Shown here one piece after another: positions 16,975 through 26,959 of a stretch of DNA of 64,000 nucleotides. The stretch lies in the NCBI GenBank assembly GCA_963851295.1, contig CAWKOS010000002.1:558001-622000 (forward strand). Direction: 5' to 3'. The stretch's first letter is position 1; each line of letters starts with the position of its first letter. The notes under the pieces are model-generated. The model was not told where the DNA came from. It saw only the letters and a list, made by a program, of their open reading frames with translations, and made no database searches. The stretch is from JAOPZW01 sp963851295 (lineage in GTDB: Bacteria > Actinomycetota > Thermoleophilia > Solirubrobacterales > Solirubrobacteraceae). Both the position numbers and the translations under genes were made by a program.

Positions 16975-17553
16975 ATGCGCTACGGCAAGGACCAAAAGCA
17001 GGCCACGAGACAGCGCATCGTCGAAGCGGCCGGGCGGCGCTTCAAGCAGGACGGCATCGATGGCGCCGGCGTGGCGGCCGTGATGTCCGACGCCGGTCTG
17101 ACCAACGGAGCCTTCTACGGGCACTTCAGCTCGAAGGAGGATCTCGTCGCGAACGTCCTCGCCGACCAGCTGCGCGCCCAACGCCAAAGCCTCGACGCCC
17201 AGCCCTCAGATCGGGCGGGACTCGAGGCTTTCGTCCGCTACTACCTGTCCCCGCAGCACCGCGACCAGTGCGCCGACGGGTGCCCGTCGGCTGCGCTGCT
17301 CGACGAGATCGCCCGCCGCCCCGCCGCCACCAGACAGGTCTTCACCGACGAACTGATGGGCGTCATCGACGACATCGCGTCGCGCCTGGACCCGACAGAC
17401 GCCGAGGCTGCTCGAACGGCCGCGCTCACGGTCTTCGCGCTAATGGTCGGCACCCTGCAGCTCGCCAGGGCACTGACTGACCGCGACCTGTCCGACCAGC
17501 TCATCGCCCGGGGCGTGGAGACGGCCCTGAAGTTGCTCGACAACCGGCCGTGA
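16975..17553 (+). CDS. TetR family transcriptional regulator
   Basis: 192 residues from ATG 16975 (GAGAGAGG upstream). The N-terminal HTH (about 10-55) has RQRIVEAAGRRFKQDG and GLTNGAFYGHFSSKEDL, the usual TetR recognition helix region, followed by a helical ligand domain with a CADGCP loop seen in the subgroup that controls SDR and efflux genes. It likely represses itself and the divergent SDR through the palindrome at 16890-16903. Confidence 0.9.
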   Translation: MRYGKDQKQATRQRIVEAAGRRFKQDGIDGAGVAAVMSDAGLTNGAFYGHFSSKEDLVANVLADQLRAQRQSLDAQPSDRAGLEAFVRYYLSPQHRDQCADGCPSAALLDEIARRPAATRQVFTDELMGVIDDIASRLDPTDAEAARTAALTVFALMVGTLQLARALTDRDLSDQLIARGVETALKLLDNRP

Positions 17554-17639
17554 CACCGACTGGCATCGGCGCGCTACCGGCTGCAGGGTGCTCGGCGCTG
17601 CCGCTCCAGTGGACAACCCGGCATCACGGTCCGCGCTGA

Positions 17640-17960
17640 CGAGACGGTTGCTCGGGACGACACGCGAGCGTCTGGCCCAGCGCCCGCCAGACCCCTTACC
17701 GCTACGACGAGCAGGCGTGTCGGTCGAGCCTTCTCCTCCTCGACAGTGTGCGGCCGTCGCGCGTGCCCCAGCTCACGTGGCCCTCGCGGCGATCCGCGCA
17801 ACAACCCATGTAGAAGGCAAGGCGATCATGTCGTCGCGCCGGGCGCGACGGGGCGCGCGGTGCTGGTTGAGGAGGACCATCGGCGCCTCTGGAAGGACGC
17901 CGATGTCGAGCAGCGGGATGACGTGGCGGCGGGCGTCGGCGGCCCGTTTCCAGCCACTGC
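17640..17960 (+). repeat. Dispersed repeat family, copy B
   Basis: Contains the family core (CTCACGTGGCCCTCGCGGCG then CAACCCATGTAG and GGCAAGGCGATC at about 17772-17828) and a right part similar to copy D (GACGGGGCGC, then GGACGCCGATGTCGAGC). The 493-base gap 17554-18046 holds only this repeat; I see no gene. Confidence 0.6.
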
Positions 17961-18046
17961 TCAGATTCGTCCAACTCAGCGCTCCGCGTGATGTCCCACC
18001 CCGCTGCTGATCTTGCCTCGATGCGATAGCGAGTCGACGCGCCGGT

Positions 18047-18271
18047 CTAGAACCAGCCCCCGAACCAGCCGGCGATGCCGGTCCGGTCTGCGTTGCGACG
18101 AACGTCGGCGTCCTTGCGGCGCAACGCGTCGATGCAGGCCGCAATGAACCCGAGGAACGCGGCGAACGCCGCCACACCCGCTGCCGCGCCGTGAAGAACG
18201 AACACCGAGAGGATCACAAGCACCCCGACCAACGCGAAGGGGATGAGTCCGCGTAGGCGCTCTGGAGACAT
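18047..18271 (-). CDS. Small two-helix membrane protein
   Basis: 74 residues with hydrophobic helices at about 9-27 and 29-47 and a charged tail (LRRKDADVRRNADR) ending in WFGGWF. Codon use is coding-like, but I do not recognise the family. It follows the aldo/keto reductase gene on the same strand after about 120 bases and could be co-transcribed. Confidence 0.55.
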   Translation of the reverse strand: MSPERLRGLIPFALVGVLVILSVFVLHGAAAGVAAFAAFLGFIAACIDALRRKDADVRRNADRTGIAGWFGGWF

Positions 18272-18389
18272 GCGAGCAATCTACGCGCGCCTCGGCGGCG
18301 AGACAACGCGGCCACGCTGCTGCTTCCGCCTGGGAGGAGTGGTCCGCCGGCGCGACGTAGGCGCTGCTCCTTCTGCCTCAAGGCAACAG

Positions 18390-19430
18390 TCACGCGACGG
18401 CCGAGACCTCGCGCCGCCGTGCAGCCGGTTCGAGCGCCGGATTGTCGAAGGAATTGTCTGCTGGGTTGATGGTCGTGCCGGGCGGGACGATCTCGTCGAT
18501 GCGGTCCAGCAGTGCCGCGTCGAGGACGACGTCGGCTGCGGTGAGCTGGCTTTCGAGCTGCTCCATGGTGCGCGGCCCGATGAGCGCTGCGGTGATGGCC
18601 GGGTGGTTGAGCACGAACGCGATCGCGAGCTGGATGAGCGTGACGCCTGTCTGCTGTGCGAGCTGGGCGAGGTCCTCGACGGCGTCGAGCTTGCGTTGGT
18701 TCGCGGGCTGGGAGAGGTCGAAGCGCTCGGGCAGCCGGTTGGCGCGCGAGGAGGACTGCTGTCCGGTGTCCTTGCGCCAGCGGCCCGACAGCCAGCCGCC
18801 GGTCAGGGGGCTGTAGGACATGACGGCCATCCTGTGGCGCAAGCACGTGGGCAGGACGTCGGCCTCGGCGGCACGGACGAGCATCGAGTACGGCGGCTGC
18901 TCGGTGACGAACCGCTGCAGGTGCCGGTCGCGCGCGACCCACTGCGCTTCGACGATCTGGCTGGCAGGGAACGTGGAGGACCCGATGTAGCGGACCTTGC
19001 CCTGGTGCACGAGGTCGCTGAGCGCCGACAGTGTCTCCTCGATGTCGGTCTGCGGATCGAGGCGGTGGACTTGGTAGAGGTCGATCCAGTCGGTGCCCAA
19101 CCGCCGCAGCGAGTCCTCGACCGCGCGCATGATCCAGCGGCGCGCGTTGCCCCGCTCGTTGGGGTCCTCACCCATCGCGTTGTGGAACTTCGTGGCGAGG
19201 ATCACGTCGTCGCGCCGCCCGCCGGCGAGCGCCTTGCCGACAATCTCCTCGGACTCGCCCTGGCCATAGACGTCGGCCGTGTCGATGAAGTTGATCCCGG
19301 CGTCGAGCGCCGCGTGGATGATCCGGATCGACTCGTCGTGGTCGGGGTTGCCCCACGCGCCGAACATCATCGCGCCAAGACAGAACCTGCTGACCGACAC
19401 GCCGGTGCGACCCAACTGACGATGCTCCAT
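18390..19430 (-). CDS. Aldo/keto reductase
   Basis: 346 residues, an NADPH-dependent (beta/alpha)8-barrel reductase of the AKR11/YhdN-like type. The catalytic tetrad is visible: Asp50, Tyr55 (TADVYGQGESE), Lys81 (ATKFHN) and His122 (YQVHRLD). The C-terminus has the IGPRTMEQLE NADPH-binding segment. ATG 19430 is preceded by AAGGGGGG. It reduces aldehydes or ketones; the substrate is unknown. It sits directly downstream of the IS1182-type insertion. Confidence 0.92.
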   Translation of the reverse strand: MEHRQLGRTGVSVSRFCLGAMMFGAWGNPDHDESIRIIHAALDAGINFIDTADVYGQGESEEIVGKALAGGRRDDVILATKFHNAMGEDPNERGNARRWIMRAVEDSLRRLGTDWIDLYQVHRLDPQTDIEETLSALSDLVHQGKVRYIGSSTFPASQIVEAQWVARDRHLQRFVTEQPPYSMLVRAAEADVLPTCLRHRMAVMSYSPLTGGWLSGRWRKDTGQQSSSRANRLPERFDLSQPANQRKLDAVEDLAQLAQQTGVTLIQLAIAFVLNHPAITAALIGPRTMEQLESQLTAADVVLDAALLDRIDEIVPPGTTINPADNSFDNPALEPAARRREVSAVA

Positions 19431-19553
19431 TCGTTGCCCCCCTTCCGGCGCCGGGTGCGCTCGCCGACGCATTGCCCTCTGACGCCCAGGCGGCGCCTCG
19501 CGTGGGTCTGCTCAGCGCATCTTCTCCCTCCGCCGGGACTTTCGCTATCGCCT

Positions 19554-21095
19554 GAGGCTGTCGCGTAAGTCGTCGGCCGGTGCGGGCTCGAGAGCCGCGA
19601 CGCGGCAGGTGAGTTTCGTCCGGCGCGGGGGGCGGGCACCCGCGGCTGCTCAGGTAGCCGGGAGGCCGTGGCGGTGAAGCTTGAGCAGGTTGTGCGTGGC
19701 GGTGATGAGCCGCCATTCGGCTCTGACGGCTGCTCGGCCGCGCCGGTGGAAACGGCCCATGCCGCGGTTGTGTTTGGTGTGACCGAAGACAGGCTCGATC
19801 ATCGGCTGCCGGCGTCCGTAGAGCTCGCTCCCGCGTTCGCCGGCCAACACGCGCCGCATGAAGGCGTAGTAACCGCCCGTCCAGCCCGGCCGCGGCGCCT
19901 TGCGCTTGGCGGTGTCGGGCGGGATGAGCACCTGGCTGCCCTGAGCGATCGCGCGCTCCATCTGGCGCTGATGCCAATAGCCGGCGTCGGCCAAGACGAC
20001 GCCCGGCGTGTCCTCAACACCGATGGCCTGCAGCTCGCGGCGCGTCGCGTCGAGCATCGGCTCGAGATGCCCGAAGTCGGGTGCGGCGGTCATCACCTCG
20101 GCGGCGAGCACGATCTGGTGCTCGTTCGTGACGGCCTGGGCGTTGTAGCCCTGGATGAACCCGCGCAGCCCTTTGACCACGCGCGAATCCGGATCGGTCG
20201 TGTTGATACGCCCCTGCGGCGTGCTCGGCGGCGTGTAGGGATCGGGCGCGCGACTGAAGCGCCGCCCGTCTTTCATGCGTCCGGTTCGGTAGCGCTCGTA
20301 GGCCTCGTTGGCCCGGCACTCGGTCCACAGCTCCTCTTCCAAGCGGCGCTTGGCCTCCTTGACGCGCTTGGGCCGTGAGCGCGCCACCGGCTGCGGCGAG
20401 CGGTCGCGTTCGGCCTCCAGGCGCCGCTTGGCTTCGCGCAGCCACCCGCGCCGGCCCTGCGCGCTCGACAGCTCCTCGGGCAGCTCGTCGCCGCGGCGAT
20501 CGCCGTAGAGCTCATCCTCGGCCGCGTCAATCGCCTTGGCCTCCTCGAGGATCTCGCGCGCCAACTGCTCGTAGTCGGCGTTCGCGTCGCGGCTCGCGTC
20601 GGCCTGGACCTTGGTGCCGTCGATCGCGATGACCCCGACGTTCGCCAGCCCCGAGCGCGCGCAGAGCAACAGCACCTCGCCGAACAATCCGGCCAGCGCC
20701 GCCTCGTGGCGCTCGATGAACCGCGCGATCGTCGCGTGATCCGGCCGCTGCTGCGCGGCCAGCACGCGGAAGGCGACGTCCTCCACGCACCCGCGCTCGA
20801 TGACCCGCGAGGACCGAACCCCTCGCGCATAGGCGTAGAGCAACAGCGCCACCATCATCGCCGGCTCGTAGGCCGGCCGGCTCTTGCCGTCAACGCGATA
20901 GGCGGCATAAAACGGATACAGATCCATCTCCTCCACCGCCGCCAACACGAACCACGCCAGGTGGTTCTCCGGCAGCCACTCCCGCACGTCGGGCGGCATC
21001 AGAAACGACTGCTCGCGGTCGCACGCAATAAAGCTCGAGCCCATCCCGACATGGTCTTAACGCCCCGGACGACACCCGACTTACGCGACAGCCTC
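19554..21095 (-). mobile_element. IS1182-family insertion sequence, complete
   Basis: 1542 bases bounded by 19-base perfect terminal inverted repeats (19554-19572 and 21077-21095; GAGGCTGTCGCG outermost) and flanked by the 4-base direct repeat GCCT (19550-19553 and 21096-21099), a likely target-site duplication. It contains one intact transposase gene. Intact ends and gene indicate a recent insertion. Confidence 0.85.
19650..21044 (-). CDS. IS1182 family transposase
   Basis: 464 residues, DDE transposase. The N-terminal DUF772-type domain contains SRPAYEPAMMVALLLYAYARG and the RPDHATIARF segment; IDGTK carries the first catalytic Asp, VLADAGYW the second, and the C-terminal EPVFGHTKHNRGM the Glu. 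A charged linker rich in Arg/Glu (about 180-240) is usual in IS1182 members. The gene occupies most of the element between perfect inverted repeats. Confidence 0.93.
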   Translation of the reverse strand: MGSSFIACDREQSFLMPPDVREWLPENHLAWFVLAAVEEMDLYPFYAAYRVDGKSRPAYEPAMMVALLLYAYARGVRSSRVIERGCVEDVAFRVLAAQQRPDHATIARFIERHEAALAGLFGEVLLLCARSGLANVGVIAIDGTKVQADASRDANADYEQLAREILEEAKAIDAAEDELYGDRRGDELPEELSSAQGRRGWLREAKRRLEAERDRSPQPVARSRPKRVKEAKRRLEEELWTECRANEAYERYRTGRMKDGRRFSRAPDPYTPPSTPQGRINTTDPDSRVVKGLRGFIQGYNAQAVTNEHQIVLAAEVMTAAPDFGHLEPMLDATRRELQAIGVEDTPGVVLADAGYWHQRQMERAIAQGSQVLIPPDTAKRKAPRPGWTGGYYAFMRRVLAGERGSELYGRRQPMIEPVFGHTKHNRGMGRFHRRGRAAVRAEWRLITATHNLLKLHRHGLPAT

Positions 21096-21244
21096 GCCTG
21101 AACCCGAGAGCCAGCTCGCGCTGCGGCCCGACTGCTGGTTTCCATGCGCCTCGACACTCTCGTCATCATGCGGCACGGTCGCTCACGCGCTACTGCTTTC
21201 GGCCTGGATCCCGTCGCCGCGCGCAACGCGCCTCGCGCACCCTC

Positions 21245-21605
21245 TCAGGACGACGGACGGCGGTCTCTGACGACCTCCGGCAGACGCCCGCTCGGGACGA
21301 CGAGTAGGAGCCCTCGGTCGGGAGTTCTGATCACCGACGGAGACGGGAGCCTGCCGCACCTCACGTGGCCCTCGCGGCGATGCGGGCGATAACCCATGTA
21401 GTAGGCAAGGCGATCCGGTCGTCGCGCGGACGACGGCGTGCCGCGCGCTGGATGAGGACGATCGCCGAGGTCGGACTCGACGGCGCCGATGTCGATTCCG
21501 AGCACGTCGTGGCCGGTCGTCGGCGGCCGTTGCGCTTGCCGCGGGCGTGAGCGCCCGGATCGACTTGATGATGGGGGAGGGGTCGTGTTCGTTGTCGGTC
21601 TGAGA
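21245..21605 (+). repeat. Dispersed repeat family, copy C (longest copy)
   Basis: About 360 bases. The left part (GGACGACGGAC, GACGACGAGTAGGAGCCC, TCGGTCGGGAGTTCTGATCA) matches copy E, the core (CACCTCACGTGGCC, GGCGATGCGGGC, AACCCATGTAG) matches all copies with a core, and the right part matches copy A to its end. It fills most of the 543-base gap between the insertion sequence and the monooxygenase gene. Confidence 0.7.
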
Positions 21606-21638
21606 AGCCTGACTCCTCGCAGCGCCGTGGACGGAGAG

Positions 21639-23204
21639 ATGCGTGGCACGAGGGACACGCCGGCCGGCGCCGAGTGGATTACGATCGCGAGCGTGGTGCT
21701 CGAGCTGCGTGCCGAGAGCGTGCTCCGGGACGTTCGCGTCGCGATCGTCGGCGCGGGATTCGGCGGCATCGGCACCGCGATCAGGCTGCGCGAGGCTGGA
21801 TACGAGGACCTGGTGATCCTCGAGCGCGACGACGGGCTCGGCGGGACGTGGTGGGCGAACACATACCCGGGCTGTGCGTGCGACGTCGCGGCGCACCTGT
21901 ACTCGTTCTCGTTCGCGCTGAACCCGGACTGGAGCCGCTTCTTCGCGCCGCAGGCCGAGATCCTCGACTACCTCCGGCACGTTGCCCGCGACCGCGGGAT
22001 CGAGCCTCTGATCAGGTTCGGCACGGAGGTGACCGGGGCGAGGTGGGACGAGGACGCGAGCCGCTGGCGCGTGGAGACCGATCGCGGGGCCTTCTCGGCG
22101 CAGGTGCTGGTGTCCGCCGCCGGCGGCCTCACCGAGCCGAAGCTGCCCGCGGTGCCCGGTCTGGACAGCTTCGCCGGGACGATGTTCCACTCTGCGCGGT
22201 GGGACCACGGGCACGACCTGAGCGGCGAGCGCGTGGGCGTGATCGGGACCGGGTCGACGGCGTCGCAGATCGTCCCGGAGGTTCAGAAGCACGCCGCGCG
22301 GCTGACGGTCTTCCAGCGCAGCCCGGGGTGGGTGCTCCCCCGCGTGGACCATCCGCACAGCGACCTCCAGAAGCTGCTGCTGCGCCGGTTCCCGGTGCTG
22401 CAGCGCGCGATCCGGTCCGCGATCTACTACAACAACGAGCTCCTCATCCTCGGCCTCGTCCGGCGCCCGCGGCTGCTGGCCGGGCTTGAGCGCCTCGCGC
22501 TCGGCTATCTGAAGCGGCAGGTTCCGGACGCGGAGATCCGTGCGAAGCTGACCCCCGACTACCGGATCGGCTGCAAGCGGATCATCATCAGCAGCGACTT
22601 CCTCGAGACGTTCATGAAGCCCAACGTCGAGCTCGTGACCGAGGGGATCCGGGAGGTCGTGCCGGACGGCATCGTCACGCAGGACGGCCGGAAGCTCGAC
22701 TTGGACACGATCGTCTTCGCCACTGGGTTCGACGTGATGAACCCGCAGCACTTCCGCCACGTGGTCGGACGCGGCGGTCGGAGCATCCGCGAGGTCTGGG
22801 ACGAGGACGGCATCCGCGCCTACCTCGGGACCGTGATCCCCGGGTTCCCCAACCACTTCGTCCTGCTGGGCCCGAACACCGCGAGCGGCAACAACTCCGC
22901 TCTGCAGCCGATCGAGGCGCAGATCGGGTTCGCGATCGACGCGCTGCGCGCGATGGACGCGCGGGGCGCCACGGCGGTCGACGTGCGCCGCGACGTGATG
23001 GAGCACTTCGACGACGAGATCCAGCGGCGGCTCGCCCCGACCGTCTGGAACAGCGGCGGTTGTCACTCGTGGTATGTGAGCGCCGACGGGCGGAACTTCA
23101 CGATCTGGCCCGCGTTCGCCAACGAGTACAAGCGGCGACTCGCGCGGTTCGACCCGGCCGAGTTCGAGCTGACGAGCGCACCGGTCGCAGTGGCCATGGG
23201 CTGA
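21639..23204 (+). CDS. Flavin-containing (Baeyer-Villiger-type) monooxygenase
   Basis: 521 residues. FAD Rossmann motif GAGFGG at 38-43, GGTWWANTYPGCACD (the conserved BVMO active-site segment), the BVMO fingerprint FAGTMFHSARWD (FxGxxxHxxxW) near 178-189, and a second Rossmann GTGSTASQ for NADPH. It should insert oxygen next to a ketone using NADPH and O2. ATG 21639 follows GGAGAG; GTG 21693 is an alternative that would place the Rossmann fold nearer the start. Residues before 30 are probably not conserved. Confidence 0.92.
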   Translation: MRGTRDTPAGAEWITIASVVLELRAESVLRDVRVAIVGAGFGGIGTAIRLREAGYEDLVILERDDGLGGTWWANTYPGCACDVAAHLYSFSFALNPDWSRFFAPQAEILDYLRHVARDRGIEPLIRFGTEVTGARWDEDASRWRVETDRGAFSAQVLVSAAGGLTEPKLPAVPGLDSFAGTMFHSARWDHGHDLSGERVGVIGTGSTASQIVPEVQKHAARLTVFQRSPGWVLPRVDHPHSDLQKLLLRRFPVLQRAIRSAIYYNNELLILGLVRRPRLLAGLERLALGYLKRQVPDAEIRAKLTPDYRIGCKRIIISSDFLETFMKPNVELVTEGIREVVPDGIVTQDGRKLDLDTIVFATGFDVMNPQHFRHVVGRGGRSIREVWDEDGIRAYLGTVIPGFPNHFVLLGPNTASGNNSALQPIEAQIGFAIDALRAMDARGATAVDVRRDVMEHFDDEIQRRLAPTVWNSGGCHSWYVSADGRNFTIWPAFANEYKRRLARFDPAEFELTSAPVAVAMG

Positions 23205-23340
23205 TTGCCGCACCCATGCCCGCGCTGGGCCCGCGGCTCGCGGACTCCGCCCGGGACGCCCAGCGCCGAGAACATCGAGCTCGCTTCGATAACGCGAACG
23301 TAGCTCCATATACCGACAAGCCCTCAGGCAAGTCGCCGGA

Positions 23341-23810
23341 TCAGGCGGCTCTCTCCTGCTCCGGACGACGAGCAGGCGCGGAGGCCGAGACTTCTGCTTC
23401 TCGACGGCGCAATCCGGCGGTGAGTGCGAGCGCGATCGCGCAGGCTCCGATACCGGCGGCGGCACCGATGCCCGCAGAGCCCCAGTCGAGGCGCGGAGCC
23501 GGTGCGTTGACGACCGCGTGGGAGCCGGCGATGGGCTCCGGGTTTGCCGGCCATGTGGGCGGCGCGGCGCTCTGCGCGGTCGCGTCGCCAAGCCCGAGGT
23601 CGGGCGTCAGAACGAACATGTTGGCCTTCCTCGTGTCGTGGGTCGAGGTTGGAGCGTCGACTTGCCGGCGTGCCAGCCGTTGGGCGGGTTGTGGGCATCG
23701 GTCGGGACCGCGCCGGCGGGTCCGGCCATAACGGCCGCGGTGAGGGCCGCGGCGGCCGCCGCGGGGATGATGGGCGGGTGGTGTGCATGGCGCTCCTTCG
23801 TGGTGTGCAA
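23341..23810 (-). pseudogene. Frameshifted exported repeat-family protein with C-terminal membrane anchor
   Basis: The N-terminal frame from ATG 23810 encodes a signal peptide (Ala-rich core, cleavage near AGAVPT). About 60 residues on, the homologous frame changes: THDTRKANMFVLTPDLG and the rest read in the next frame to the stop at 23341. The C-terminus LDWGSAGIGAAAGIG plus a hydrophobic helix and LRRR is the same anchor as in the intact gene at 47148, whose repeats read SAKANVYVPP. This is therefore a paralogue broken by one indel near 23640. Confidence 0.6.
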
Positions 23811-23954
23811 CCGGCTGGGTGCGGTCGAGTGCCGCGAAGGTCGCGCGCGGCGGTCACGTGCCCGGCCGGTTGGCGGCCCGCCCCTTTTGCCTTCCTTCGC
23901 GTGTGACCATGCCGGCGAAGCTACGGCGGGAGGGACGGCGAGGAAACGCGGGAA

Positions 23955-26771
23955 CTACTGCACTTTGGGAGCGTGGTCCGCGTCTTTGGCACCGAGCTCC
24001 GCGGACATGAGCCGGCGGGTGAGCTGGGCGCGCGAGCGGACGCCGGTCTTGCGGTAGACGTGCGAGAGGTGCGCCTCGACGGTGCGCACGCTGACGTACA
24101 GCTCGGCCGCGATCTGGCGGTTCGAGCGTCCTTGGGCCGCGAGCGCGGCGACGCGCTGCTCGGTCTCGCTCAACTCATCGGAGGCCGGGCGACGGCCGCT
24201 GATGCGGCGCAGTTCGGCGCGCGCCTTCTCCGCCCACAGCGCGGCGCCAAGCTCCTCGAAGATCGCGAGCGCGCGGTCGAGGGCCTCACGCGCCAGGTGC
24301 TTGTGCTTTGCCTGCCTGTGGACCGAGCCGAGCGCGAGCAGGGTGCGGGCGCGCTCCAGCGGATACTGCACGGTCCCGAGTTCGGTGAGGGAGCGGTCGA
24401 ACGCGGCGAGCGCGGTCGCCGTGTCGCCCTCCGCTGCAGCGATCAGGCCTCCGCACCGCGCGGCAGAGCCTCGTGCCCGCCGGCTCGCGAGCGCCGCCAG
24501 CGCCTCGTACTGCGTCAGGTATGCGCGGGCCTGATCGAGGTCGCCGAGCGCGATCAGCGTCTCGATCGTGTTTTGCCAGACATCCACCGGCCCGGGCTGT
24601 CGATGACCCGTCGCGAGGAGCCGTGACGGAAGCTCGCGAAGGGTACGGCCCGCCTCGTCGAGGTTGCCGAGCGCGAACTCGACGGCGCCCAGGGCCGCAA
24701 GGTTGAAGACGCTGTAGACCTCGTCGCTCATCTGTTCGGCGCAGGCAAGCCCGCGTTGAGCGGTGGCGCGCGCCTGCTCGACCAGTCCGGCGTCTGCCTG
24801 GACCGACGCCGTGTAAGAGCACGCCATCGCCGCGTACTGCACCTCCCCGGTTTGCTCGGCCAGTTCGAGGGCCACGGCGGCATGCTCGAGCGCCGACCTC
24901 CACCGACCCGCGTACCAGTCGCGATGGATCATCTGCAGCACCGCAAATGCCCGCGCATGCTCGTCGCCGCGCGCCACCGCGTCGCGCTCGAGCGCCTCGA
25001 ACATCTCGGCGGCACGGTCAAGTTCATCCTGCAGCGTTGACCGGACGGCGGACATGAGCCTGGGGCTGTCGTGGAACAGGAGCGGCCGCTCGAGGCGCTC
25101 CTCGATTGCAACGCCGCGTTCGAGCAGTCGCGGCGTGATCTCCAGCGCCATCGTCTCGATCAGTCCAACGGGAGAGAGCGCCGTCGCGACCAGCCGCGGG
25201 TCATCGACGCGTTCGGCGCGCTGGAGTCCTTCGCGCGCGTCGCACAGCGCCCCGGGCACGTCGCCGTTGACCCATCGACTGATGGCCCGGAAACCAAGGA
25301 TCTGCGCCAGGCGGGCGTCGTCTGCGGCCGCGTGCGTCAGGGCCTCGGTGCAGAGGCGGATGCGGGTTGGCAGGTCCGCCCTCCCTGTCGTCGCGAGCGC
25401 GTAGAGCACATCGGAGCGCTCGACCCCGAGCGGGATCTCACCCAGCAACTGCTCGAAGATCGCGCACGCCCGCTGGAAGTCGCCCGCGAACCGGTGAAAC
25501 CAGGCGGCCGAGAAGCGCCGGCGACGACGTTCGTCAAGCCTGTCCGTCGGGGTCATGGCTGCGGCGAGCTCGGCGAGGCTCGCCGCGGCGGCCGTCGCGC
25601 CACGCGCCGCCGCATGCTCAGTGGCCGCGTCGAGCTCCGAAGCGACCCCGGGATCCGGCCGATCCGTGGAAAGGGCAAGGTGCCGCGCGCGCTCCTCCGG
25701 GTCAGCGACCACCCCGGCGAGCGAGCGGTGCACGGCTTGGCGGCGCCACACCGCCGCCGCCTCGTGACACACCGAGCCAAACAGCGGATGACTGAATCGC
25801 ACACGGGAGCCCTCGAGGACAACCACGCCCTCGCGAGCCGCAAGCTCGAGCGCCGCCAGCGCCTGCTCGCGTTCTCCATACGCTCGCGCGACCACGTCCG
25901 CGGTCGGCCGACCCGCCAGAGCAGCGACGAGCAGGACCCGACGCGTCTCCGGGGGCAGCCGCTCGAGCCGCGTCCCGAGCAGTCTGCCCAGGCTGTCTGG
26001 AACGGGCAACGGCCGTTCTGAGTCCAGCGCGACATTGGTGCGCGCAAGCTCGCGCCCGATCTCGAGCGCGAAGAACGGATTACCACCGCTCGCCTCCCCG
26101 ACACGGGTGACCTCAGGCCGCGCCAACTCGAGTCCCAGCCGCCCCCGCAACAGACGATGAAGCGCATTAGCTCCCAGCGGTCCGAGCGCCACTCGCCGCA
26201 GACGGTCCTCGGGCAACATGCGCTCGAACTCGAACGGCACCGTGACGTCCGGCGCCTCGCGCACCGTCGCGAAGAAGCCGACGCGCTCCATGCGCAGACG
26301 CCGCAGCGCGAGTCCGATCGCCCCGGCCGACGGCGAGTCGAGCCACTGCACGTCGTCGATGGCCACCAGCACCGGCCCACGCTCCGCCAGGATGCGCAGG
26401 ACGTCGAGGAAGGCAACGCCGATCGCCCGAGCATCGGGGACATCGTCGCCGGGCTCGGCGAGCAGCAGCGCGACTTCGAGCGCGCGCCGCCGCACCGGCA
26501 ACAGCAAAGGCGCCACATCCGCGACGACATCCGACAAAAGGTCCGACAGACCCGAGAAGGACAGGGCGGCCTCGGCCTCGATCCCCCGGCAGGTCAGAAC
26601 ACGCTCGAAACGGCGCTCGGCCTCGGCGACGCCCTCCTCCCACAAGATCGTCTTGCCGATGCCCGCCTCACCCGAGAGGACCAGCGCCATCGGACCGCGC
26701 TCGACCGCCGCAAGGAACGCCCGGATCGAACCGAGCGCCTCGTCTCGCCCGATGACGGCCGTCACGGCCAT
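23955..26771 (-). CDS. LAL-type LuxR regulator with AAA ATPase domain
   Basis: 938 residues. An N-terminal STAND/AAA ATPase has Walker A GEAGIGKT near residue 34, Walker B VLVAIDDVQWLD, and ASGGNPFF further on; a long TPR-like helical region follows (about 400-850); and a C-terminal LuxR HTH (about 870-930) has LSETEQRVAALAAQGRSNRQIA and VEAHLSHVYRKTG. LAL proteins are large ATP-dependent activators, often of catabolic or secondary-metabolite genes. ATG 26771 starts just before the conserved VIGRDEAL; an open extension to 26942 is less convincing. Its target is not evident. Confidence 0.9.
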   Translation of the reverse strand: MAVTAVIGRDEALGSIRAFLAAVERGPMALVLSGEAGIGKTILWEEGVAEAERRFERVLTCRGIEAEAALSFSGLSDLLSDVVADVAPLLLPVRRRALEVALLLAEPGDDVPDARAIGVAFLDVLRILAERGPVLVAIDDVQWLDSPSAGAIGLALRRLRMERVGFFATVREAPDVTVPFEFERMLPEDRLRRVALGPLGANALHRLLRGRLGLELARPEVTRVGEASGGNPFFALEIGRELARTNVALDSERPLPVPDSLGRLLGTRLERLPPETRRVLLVAALAGRPTADVVARAYGEREQALAALELAAREGVVVLEGSRVRFSHPLFGSVCHEAAAVWRRQAVHRSLAGVVADPEERARHLALSTDRPDPGVASELDAATEHAAARGATAAAASLAELAAAMTPTDRLDERRRRRFSAAWFHRFAGDFQRACAIFEQLLGEIPLGVERSDVLYALATTGRADLPTRIRLCTEALTHAAADDARLAQILGFRAISRWVNGDVPGALCDAREGLQRAERVDDPRLVATALSPVGLIETMALEITPRLLERGVAIEERLERPLLFHDSPRLMSAVRSTLQDELDRAAEMFEALERDAVARGDEHARAFAVLQMIHRDWYAGRWRSALEHAAVALELAEQTGEVQYAAMACSYTASVQADAGLVEQARATAQRGLACAEQMSDEVYSVFNLAALGAVEFALGNLDEAGRTLRELPSRLLATGHRQPGPVDVWQNTIETLIALGDLDQARAYLTQYEALAALASRRARGSAARCGGLIAAAEGDTATALAAFDRSLTELGTVQYPLERARTLLALGSVHRQAKHKHLAREALDRALAIFEELGAALWAEKARAELRRISGRRPASDELSETEQRVAALAAQGRSNRQIAAELYVSVRTVEAHLSHVYRKTGVRSRAQLTRRLMSAELGAKDADHAPKVQ

Positions 26772-26959
26772 ACGCTCGCGACGATTCTGACTCGGCCAGA
26801 GCCCGAACGCCAGCCGAGACAAGCCGCGGTGCGAGGACCGGCGGCGCAGAACGACCATCGCCCTCGACGAGCGGCTCCTGCCAGCCGACGCCCAGCTCGC
26901 GATGGCTCCAGACAGCAGGCAGCGCGGGGTCACCCCCTTCACCGCAACCGGCAGCCTCC

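Noticed and set aside
21340..21420. Known riboswitch in the core of the dispersed repeat
   Set aside because: The core has purine-rich GGCAA and AACCCATG stretches, but I could not fit it to cobalamin, c-di-GMP, SAM or TPP consensus elements, and it is not consistently upstream of genes.
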